Shown: positions 35,601-40,590 of the stretch, in pieces | Position numbering within the stretch: the first letter of the stretch is position 1 | Layout: every line of letters begins with the position of its first letter | IMG/VR virus record: IMGVR_UViG_3300010153_000020 | Location: 1 to 40,590 of that record | Length of the DNA: 40,590 bases | Direction: 5' to 3' (one strand) | Origin: a virus | Notes under the pieces: generated by a model | The model's database searches: none | Seen by the model: only the letters and a program-made list of their open reading frames with translations | Told to the model about the DNA's origin: nothing | Made by a program: the position numbers and the translations under genes

Positions 35601-37714
35601 TCAAGCCTGTAATCTCTACCTGGAACCATATCTCCCATAGTTGAAGATAATGTTCCTGAAGTTGAATTATTTAAATATATACCTATACCACTAGATGCCA
35701 TACCAGGAATTAGATGCACTCCCATATGTGCAGCATCTTGACCTGCACCTGTAGAAATAACTTCAATATCAGCACCAATAGTAGCTCCACCTGAATTGCT
35801 TGTAAGATTAGATGCAAGTGAATCATCCCATTTATTTGTACCTTTCTCAACATAATTATCAGCTTTATTCCAACCATCGTCACCAGTAAACACAGTAGTT
35901 GCATGATGTTTGTCGCTTACAGGTTTAATTGATAATTGCCCAAGATAAAATGTAGTTGTTCCTGAATTTGCAGTTTGAATATAAAGTGCATCTGTTGGAT
36001 TGCTACTACTCGGAGAATCACAAGTCATATAACAAACAATCTCTACCCATTCATTATTTACACTACTATTTACTGTATTGGCACTATCTGCAAAATAAGA
36101 ATTATCTGGATTTACAGTGACAGTATTACTTGTATATATCCAAGCTGAGACTTTATAAGTAACCCCTGAATAATATTTTCCTGTCATTGATGCCCTTACT
36201 CCATCCCCTGCTCCCCCAACAACAAATTTTAAAGACTGGGAATTTCCTCCATAAGTTTGTTCAGTAGATACTGACATAGTAGCACCAGGGCCATCACTAT
36301 CTACAATATATCCAGTAGTTCCACTACTTAAATCTCCATTATTTACAAGTTCATCACCCAACCCTGTATTAGCTGCATCCATTATAAATGATTGCCCTTT
36401 ATGACCTTCATTCATAGGATACCATATCTTTAGATTAGATTCTGCAAGTGAAGTGCTACCATTATTTAATGCTAAAGATTCAGGGTTAAGGTGGTCGTAA
36501 GTAACATCAGAAGCACTCCATGCTGAATCCCATATTTGAAAATCAGACATCATTCCTTTATATGCATGCGCTAAGTCAGTACTATATGGACTTCCTATAT
36601 TAGAAAGATGTGCTTGAATACCTTTATATCCTTGAACTAAATCTGCTCTATAGAAATAAAAATCATTATATCTATTTGTAGAATCTGCATTTAAACTTCC
36701 ATATAATTGACCATTAACATAGCAATGCACAGTAGAGTCTACTCCAGTCCCAACATATACCACTCTAAGCCATGTATTTAATGGTAAAACAGTAGTTGCG
36801 AAATCAAAATAAGAATCACCTGAATCATCTGGATTTCCATCTACTAATCCATTCCCTGAAGGAGCCCCATCTGGTCTATAGCCTAATTTAAATCCACCTG
36901 AAGTAGGGTCTATATAAAACATCATTACTGAACTTTCATTTCTTCCAACATAAAATTCCAAACTATCGCTAGCTGCATTTATCCAGCATGCCATTGTAAA
37001 TGCATCGCCATTAGTATGTTCAAAGGCATTTATTCCTGATACTCCAGCTGCGCCTCCAGGAATTTCAAGATCATCGGCAACACCATCAAACTCTAATGCT
37101 CTACCTGAATATAATTCTCCATGATAGTTATTTTTTTGTACACTACATTTTCTTAAACTAACCTGACCAATTTCTATTATATCGCCAGATACTGAATCAG
37201 TAGCTCCTGTACTTCTATTATAAAATCTAATATAAGTTGTTCCAGTACTACCTGCTGTTTGAAATTGCCAAGTATGCTTACTTGCATGGTCATCTGACTC
37301 ACCTATAATAGCAGCATGAGATTTACCTTGAGTGCCTAAATGAGGGTCATTAGGACTTTGCTCTACTATATATGCAGCACATCCATGGCTACTTCTTTGA
37401 TAATAACTAATTTCGTAAGTTGAATAATTATCTAATGTTCCTATTTCTTGATAAATAAATGTATTAGCACCACCACCACTACCATCACCACCACTAATTA
37501 CTTTCTGAGCATTCGCTGGAAAACCATTGCCTGAAGTTATAGATTCAGTATCATTAGAAGTATTTCCACTCGCCCAGCCAGTTGCTAGTCCACCTGTATC
37601 AGTAGCCATATTACCATTAGTAAGTAATTCTTCACCTGTTGGCTGTAATGATGATGAAGTATCTTTTATTCTATATTTCTTTGGTTTTAATATTTTTTGT
37701 ATTGTAGCTGGCAT
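32642..37714 (-). CDS. Giant multi-domain LamG / carbohydrate-binding adhesin, 1690 aa
   Basis: Three LamG (concanavalin-like) domains are visible at about 205-395 (FTMACWINAASDS, then FQIWDSAWSASDV), 1110-1280 (LTCAFWVFLNGAD, then VSIWNAFLTADDV) and 1490-1670 (FTMSYWLKVSDF, then VLIYDRAVS). Between them are CBM4/9-like units, each opening with a short N-G-[DN]-[LFM] or similar strand, at about 28-190, 450-595, 735-890 and 1298-1420 (ELLTNGNM, ELVNNGDLSSG, LISDYDFSAGDLSSW, EMLTNGNFDGNLNGW). Such domains bind glycans or mediate protein contacts. No signal peptide, sortase motif or catalytic acid pair was recognised. Next to the portal gene and within the virion block it should be a capsid- or tail-displayed adhesin. 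The ATG overlaps the 401-aa gene stop (TAATG). Confidence 0.85.
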   Translation of the reverse strand: MPATIQKILKPKKYRIKDTSSSLQPTGEELLTNGNMATDTGGLATGWASGNTSNDTESITSGNGFPANAQKVISGGDGSGGGANTFIYQEIGTLDNYSTYEISYYQRSSHGCAAYIVEQSPNDPHLGTQGKSHAAIIGESDDHASKHTWQFQTAGSTGTTYIRFYNRSTGATDSVSGDIIEIGQVSLRKCSVQKNNYHGELYSGRALEFDGVADDLEIPGGAAGVSGINAFEHTNGDAFTMACWINAASDSLEFYVGRNESSVMMFYIDPTSGGFKLGYRPDGAPSGNGLVDGNPDDSGDSYFDFATTVLPLNTWLRVVYVGTGVDSTVHCYVNGQLYGSLNADSTNRYNDFYFYRADLVQGYKGIQAHLSNIGSPYSTDLAHAYKGMMSDFQIWDSAWSASDVTYDHLNPESLALNNGSTSLAESNLKIWYPMNEGHKGQSFIMDAANTGLGDELVNNGDLSSGTTGYIVDSDGPGATMSVSTEQTYGGNSQSLKFVVGGAGDGVRASMTGKYYSGVTYKVSAWIYTSNTVTVNPDNSYFADSANTVNSSVNNEWVEIVCYMTCDSPSSSNPTDALYIQTANSGTTTFYLGQLSIKPVSDKHHATTVFTGDDGWNKADNYVEKGTNKWDDSLASNLTSNSGGATIGADIEVISTGAGQDAAHMGVHLIPGMASSGIGIYLNNSTSGTLSSTMGDMVPGRDYRLDFTATTGSGMDISNFAVHNGASVVTSANSNITFTNLISDYDFSAGDLSSWAAVTGATYVNSGKINAHSAQLVTSGSGSTVGHIKQAFTTEVGSQYLVTFWAKGGGSTNQNVRLQVTDNGDDSTVIINTTPLGTATSWVKYNYQFTAGHTSTKVWFYSGTADGTVYVDAVKVTKFIDNYIDFTAGHATNAYLYAKDQTTSKSTSNSVTHLSVLETDTTGWIKYPEDGAQAAAANVDTDGAGGNDATKFTAVGSNQWFGRNTSDITLEAGHKYQVQAKIFIPASTSDYATANGDAFIWWDTGNSDVVQTIQREALVASHRGSWYTSYLLLDCTGLDSSHDLTARLYLRSQNATTAGDFIYAKNIYIYRMEHMYVDNITIKQKGIASGYIDADRQKDIPQIALQSYSNLGWFEGADERLYPDENYTPTDSLTCAFWVFLNGADGENRGLIDNINWLNSGWRITADNSNRLQLQTSSGSGSDDGSVNSYVTTATTMTRGKWIHCAVAFNKTGGASGGHRLYINGEDAGSNASNTNGAHTMTQVARQINIGYGGGLTQSYHDGTFADVSIWNAFLTADDVRELYNDGKMLDQTTHSAHNFEMLTNGNFDGNLNGWTLENTHSVGDGLPYYSNGNMVMNSGGDGFCRAKQVLTTVAGVTYSVTGHCESVGTSNVIEVGTSNAAADLLNQTVSSTGDFSYTFTATGTTTYFQLEDGASGAGSVYSSISVKAKRLVHYWRNDGPGDWIDRVGSYDMEWKNTSSNGPPKSTILLSSSADGSTDSGGFFLNKKRETSSLNWKGDVLVTTSTSDTVGYVRNRNYLPFAESGFTMSYWLKVSDFSGRGIVGMNDGKNHRMYIGQTASGSTTALFGCGNGYNSVTSAIPLNKWVHLAQTWDGTNQKLFVNGIYKATYTQMTGTDLKFTGQSVDTFGVSGFNSSGIGESAGSIQYPVRGFVDDVLIYDRAVSIGNASIDELAKGEMGRIFKSGKRSHKID

Positions 37715-38919
37715 TATGATAGTGTCCCTGTATTTCCATTTATTTTCTTTAGAGATATATTTGACATGCTAAAATTAATTACATCAGTTTCTTCGCCAGT
37801 TCCAATTTGCAAATAAGCTGCGCTGTCTGTATCAGTAATTTTAAAATAAACTGTATTAGCCCCATTTGTGCTTGTAAAAGTATCATTACTTCGTTCACCA
37901 CTAGCTCCACTTGGCCCATTTCCAATTACTACTTGAAGATTGTCAGTGCCAGAAATATATGTTAAATCAAAAGTACATTTATACCATTCTCCTGCAGTTA
38001 CATTTATTGCATTAGATGCACATCCACCCCAATCACCACTTGTTTCTATCGCTGCTGATATATCTCTTCCTGATGAAGTAAAAGTATCAAAGGGATAAGA
38101 ACTACCATTAGTAAATCCTGTAATTAATTCACTACCTAATGTAGCATTATTATCAAGAACGAAACCATTGTCAGTTCCAACAGAATCAAATTCAGTTAAA
38201 TTATCTAAATTCCACCATGATACTAAATTAACTTTTTCACTAGTTGATAAATCTGCATATTGTTTCCACATAATCGACTTAATTTCTGGTTCAATTAATC
38301 TCCTATTCCATATTGCTGCATTACACATATATCCCTGATAATTAACACTTCCATTTGCTGTTCTTGCAAATGTTAAATCAGTTGCTGTATTATCCATAGA
38401 GGCAAACCCACTACCTGCATTTTGATTTGAATCATCAACTCTTTCTCCATTTAAATATATTCTAACACTATGGTCGGTAGTTCCTCCATCATATGTAGCT
38501 AATCCATAATACCATACATTAGAAGATAGACTAGTATTGTATTTTCTACCTATTATAGCTGATTCGCTAGGGTCAAAACATTGTAAACATAGTTTGCCTC
38601 CAGAAGCTAAATGAAAATACCATTCATTATTTGCATGGCTATCAGATGTATTATTAGTTTTTCCTATCAAATGGTCAGTTCCAATAGGGTTAGGTTTAAA
38701 CCAACATCCTACTGAAAATGCATTACCTGCTGTAAATGTAAAATCACTACTATCAGAAACAGTTATTCTATCACCAGATACAAAATATGCAGCACCATCG
38801 GTTACAAATTCAGTTTCTCTTGTACTATTATCATATCTTAATTTCAATCCACTCGTAGGTATTCCAGGTGTAACAAGGGAAGATGATGATGATGCATTTC
38901 CTAATCCTAGCTTTGGCAT
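37714..38919 (-). CDS. LamG plus CBM-like adhesin, 401 aa
   Basis: A short low-complexity N-terminus (GNASSSSSLVTPG) leads to a LamG domain at about 40-215 (FSVGCWFKPNPIG, then VRIYLNGERVDD and CNAAIWNRRLIEPEI). A CBM4/9-like unit follows at about 265-395 (LGSELITGFTNGSSYPFD, ending FSMSNISLKKI). It is the small sibling of the 1690-aa protein directly downstream, with which it is coupled by TAATG. It may be part of the same surface appendage. The domain calls come from the recurrent W-[IF]/L-N-G-x and I-W-[ND] patterns, which I read directly. Confidence 0.8.
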   Translation of the reverse strand: MPKLGLGNASSSSSLVTPGIPTSGLKLRYDNSTRETEFVTDGAAYFVSGDRITVSDSSDFTFTAGNAFSVGCWFKPNPIGTDHLIGKTNNTSDSHANNEWYFHLASGGKLCLQCFDPSESAIIGRKYNTSLSSNVWYYGLATYDGGTTDHSVRIYLNGERVDDSNQNAGSGFASMDNTATDLTFARTANGSVNYQGYMCNAAIWNRRLIEPEIKSIMWKQYADLSTSEKVNLVSWWNLDNLTEFDSVGTDNGFVLDNNATLGSELITGFTNGSSYPFDTFTSSGRDISAAIETSGDWGGCASNAINVTAGEWYKCTFDLTYISGTDNLQVVIGNGPSGASGERSNDTFTSTNGANTVYFKITDTDSAAYLQIGTGEETDVINFSMSNISLKKINGNTGTLS

Positions 38920-38920
38920 A

Positions 38921-39253
38921 TTATCCTATATAGCATATGCATGCACCATTAGTATTTAAAGATACGCTAGTCCATCTACCATATATTGTCATACCTGATG
39001 GGAATAAATCAGTATTGCCTAATTCATCTCCACCTGATTCATATCCTGTACCACCTACTTCAATACATTTAGTTCCTGTTTCAGGAGTTAATGTATCAAA
39101 ATCTGATTCTTGTATCATTGTGATTGCTACTACTACTCCAGAGGTTGGAGTAAATACTTTTCCATCAGTGTCTAAAAAAACACTACCAGCTTGTCCCATT
39201 GTAGCATTTTGAGCTTCTTGCACAGTATAACTGTGTAATCCTTTACCTGCCAT
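38921..39253 (-). CDS. Small beta-rich structural protein, 110 aa
   Basis: The protein begins MAGKGLHSYTVQEAQN and has a beta body (GSVFLDTDGKVFTPTSGVVV) with FPSGMTIYGRWTSVSLNTNGACICYIG at the end. Residues 30-60 read like a short virion domain found in small head or fibre proteins of marine phages. No enzyme motif is present. The gene has a good SD (AAAGGAG) and is separated by 1 base from the LamG gene. It probably decorates the head or anchors an appendage; the exact role is unknown. Confidence 0.7.
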   Translation of the reverse strand: MAGKGLHSYTVQEAQNATMGQAGSVFLDTDGKVFTPTSGVVVAITMIQESDFDTLTPETGTKCIEVGGTGYESGGDELGNTDLFPSGMTIYGRWTSVSLNTNGACICYIG

Positions 39254-39271
39254 TTTATTCTCCTTTGAGTT

Positions 39272-39305
39272 GTGCTTTAAGGACTTGCATTGTCCGTGAA
39301 CGCAC
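39272..39305 (-). other. Nested hairpin in the leader of the 110-aa gene
   Basis: In the 56-base gap after the peptidase gene, minus-strand RNA has outer arms GUGC (39305-39302) and GCAC (39275-39272) around an inner GGAC/GUCC stem (39295-39292 with 39284-39281). It is short and has no U-run, so it does not look like a terminator. An RNA processing or mRNA stability element is possible. Confidence 0.3.
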
Positions 39306-39309
39306 TATT

Positions 39310-39702
39310 TTATTTTATTAATTCAAAATGAGGGAAGTCATCGAACATATTATCTTGAACTTCAAAGTCACGATCCCAGTCGCCTCCCCATCGTACTTCT
39401 ATTCCCATTTGATTTGCAATACCTAGTACAAATCCTGCGAATAATGTCATTCTTTCTCTATCTGTCCAGTCTACGGGATAAGGGACGCAATCAACAGCCC
39501 TAGAAGGACTAGCATTATGCCGACCTCTAGGATATTTGACTTTTGTTTTTCCTTCTTCATACAAAGAATTTTGCCTATCTTTGCTCCTGTGTCCTTCAAG
39601 TATTGAACAATCCACATATTTTATTACCTCATTAAATAGCATCTGTAAATCTTTTTCACAGGTAGCTAATCTTTCTTTTGATCGTTTACCAAATCTCGGC
39701 AT
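39310..39702 (-). CDS. Peptidase M15-type endolysin (L-Ala-D-Glu or D-Ala-D-Ala peptidase-like), 130 aa
   Basis: The protein has EGHRSKDRQNSLYEEGKTK, then RHNASPSRAVDCVPYP (His62 and Asp71), WGGDW (105-109) and DFPHFEL (His125). The R-H-N-x-x-P-S-R-A-V-D block and the terminal [DN]-x-P-H-F/W-E supply the zinc-binding His/Asp/His set of VanY-type M15 peptidases, such as phage endolysins that cleave the stem peptide of murein. No signal peptide is present, so a holin (candidates at 21030 and 23080) would be needed for access. The length of 130 aa is the usual compact single-domain size. The start is a TAATG overlap with the Lys-rich gene upstream (39702). Confidence 0.85.
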   Translation of the reverse strand: MPRFGKRSKERLATCEKDLQMLFNEVIKYVDCSILEGHRSKDRQNSLYEEGKTKVKYPRGRHNASPSRAVDCVPYPVDWTDRERMTLFAGFVLGIANQMGIEVRWGGDWDRDFEVQDNMFDDFPHFELIK

Positions 39703-40079
39703 TATTTACCTTCTACGTAACCGCCAGAACCATATGTCTTAACAGAAGATCCTACAGAGCCACCACGCTTCATTTTACTAGCATCTGAAATTCTTTTTTT
39801 ATTTCTATCTTCCATTCTTTTAGTCTTAGCTTTTCTCTTTAGTACTTTCCTTGCAACTCTACCAGACTTTTTGACCATTCTATCTTTTTTTCTCTTGGTT
39901 CTTTCTGCTTTTGAAAAATATTTCTGTACATCTTTTTTCTTTTTATCAGTAATACTTTTCCATTCTTTTTGAGATTTTCCAAAGATAGTTGCCCCATCTC
40001 CACTTCTTTTATCATCCTTAACCAACATCCAGCCTTTGCTGTGATCGTTGGGATCATGATATTTTTTCTTCATTGCCAT
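39702..40079 (-). CDS. Lys/Gly-rich small protein with shared C-terminal tail, 125 aa
   Basis: Residues 1-40 are mixed (MAMKKKYHDPNDHSKGWMLV), then the body is dominated by Lys and Arg (KYFSKAERTKRKKDRMVKKS). The last 20 residues end GSSVKTYGSGGYVEGK, matching the upstream gene's end with one changed residue. The basic body suggests nucleic-acid contact or a packaged DNA-binding role. The identical tail suggests a common targeting or docking peptide. No enzymatic motif or known family was recognised. It is coupled to both neighbours by TAATG (40079, 39702). Confidence 0.7.
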   Translation of the reverse strand: MAMKKKYHDPNDHSKGWMLVKDDKRSGDGATIFGKSQKEWKSITDKKKKDVQKYFSKAERTKRKKDRMVKKSGRVARKVLKRKAKTKRMEDRNKKRISDASKMKRGGSVGSSVKTYGSGGYVEGK

Positions 40080-40590
40080 TACTTACCCTCCACGTAGCCA
40101 CCGCTACCATATGTTTTAACTGATGTTCCTACAGAGCCACCCTTTTTATATTCGCCACTATCTATTGCTGTCTTTTGCAATTTCTTAATTTTTTTAGCTC
40201 TATGTTTATGTATTATATTCTTATCTCGAGTTTTAGCTCTTGCGTCTTGCTCTGCTTTATAAACATCTCTAGTGCTGCCACCTTTTGCTTTTGCTTTTTT
40301 CCCTGCCTTAGCCATTTTTCTATTTACAAGTTTATTCTGCTTTTTAGCTAATTTCATAATTTTACGAGATCTTCTTTTGCTATCCCATCCAGTAGGCAAA
40401 TACCACGGTTCATCATGTCCCCAGTCCATGCCTTCTCTTTCTTTAGCTTCTTTGGCTGTAACTTTGCCACCTTTTTTATATTTTTTCACAGGCAATTTGC
40501 CTTCCTTGTTTATTTTATCTAGATTCTTCTTACCTATTTTCTTTACACTAGACTTTTTAATTATATACTCACCGCCTTCTGCCTCAAGGA
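40079..40590 (-). CDS. Lys/Gly-rich protein, 5' end cut by window edge
   Basis: The frame is open from the right edge (first complete codon 40588) to TAA at 40079, with no internal stop. A TTG at 40495 could be called as a start, but the upstream residues read GGEYIIKKSSVKKIGKKNL. That is a motif I recall from marine phage virion proteins (E-[YF]-[IV]-I-[KN]-K-S-[AS] plus a distal L-D-x-[IL]-N), so the gene very probably begins outside the window. The C-terminus ends GTSVKTYGSGGYVEGK, almost the same as the next gene's. The protein is highly basic with a KYKKGG element. Function is unknown; a structural or DNA-packing protein is possible. Confidence 0.75.
   Translation of the reverse strand, partial: LEAEGGEYIIKKSSVKKIGKKNLDKINKEGKLPVKKYKKGGKVTAKEAKEREGMDWGHDEPWYLPTGWDSKRRSRKIMKLAKKQNKLVNRKMAKAGKKAKAKGGSTRDVYKAEQDARAKTRDKNIIHKHRAKKIKKLQKTAIDSGEYKKGGSVGTSVKTYGSGGYVEGK

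Noticed and set aside
40493-40495. TTG at 40495 as the start of the right-edge gene
   Set aside because: The frame is open upstream to the window edge and encodes a plausible conserved motif (GGEYIIKKSS), so the gene almost certainly starts outside the window.
1-40590. tRNA genes, CRISPR arrays, insertion sequences, attachment sites
   Set aside because: I saw no cloverleaf, no regularly spaced direct repeats, no transposase and no integrase. I could not run a dedicated search, so weak cases may have been missed.

Overview
The window is a contiguous late (virion and lysis) gene block of a tailed bacteriophage. The DNA is AT-rich, and every gene I can support is on the minus strand, so transcription runs from high to low coordinates. 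Genes are packed almost without gaps: at least eleven neighbouring pairs share one base in a TAATG stop/start, and most of the others have a clear Shine-Dalgarno sequence (AGGAG or GGAG type). The long portal with a coiled-coil C-terminus, the separate scaffold, the nozzle-like protein and the absence of a sheath, tube or tape-measure gene suggest a short-tailed (podovirus-like) virion. The host cannot be named. The strong Shine-Dalgarno sequences argue mildly against a Bacteroidota host. Several small structural proteins look like those of marine phages, but this is recalled resemblance, not a search. No terminase, replication gene, tRNA, integrase or CRISPR array was seen.

Layout in transcription order. 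(1) 40590-38921: two Lys/Gly-rich proteins with near-identical C-terminal tails (the first cut by the window edge), an M15-type peptidase (endolysin candidate) and a small structural protein. (2) 38919-32642: two LamG/carbohydrate-binding adhesin-like proteins of 401 and 1690 aa, then a small unknown. (3) 32299-26743: portal, scaffold, major capsid protein and two small decoration-like proteins, closed by a strong intrinsic terminator. (4) 26689-20716: a head-tail protein with a long coiled coil, adaptor-like proteins, two pairs of paralogous beta-rich proteins, a metallophosphoesterase, two single-TM holin candidates, and small genes including a possible frameshifted one. (5) 20712-13755: three large tail proteins (nozzle-like, fibre, fibre/appendage). 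(6) 13690-1: a probable ejection-protein cluster with a Gly-rich membrane-active protein, a protein ending in a Hedgehog-like Hint domain, two helical proteins, a 2962-aa giant and a further partial helical protein.

Two points stand out. The 350-aa protein (11997-13049) carries a Hint domain that lines up with the Hedgehog autoprocessing domain almost residue for residue at its start. It has the nucleophilic Cys, the T-x-x-H motif and a Hedgehog-like aromatic tail, but lacks the Asp needed for cholesterol transfer. The 2962-aa protein contains R-Q-P followed 43 residues later by D-A-D-F-D-F-D, the order and spacing of the catalytic barrel of multisubunit and YonO/crAss-type two-barrel RNA polymerases. 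A polymerase encoded among ejection proteins would be a virion-packaged enzyme that starts early transcription. Both functions are inferences from motifs.
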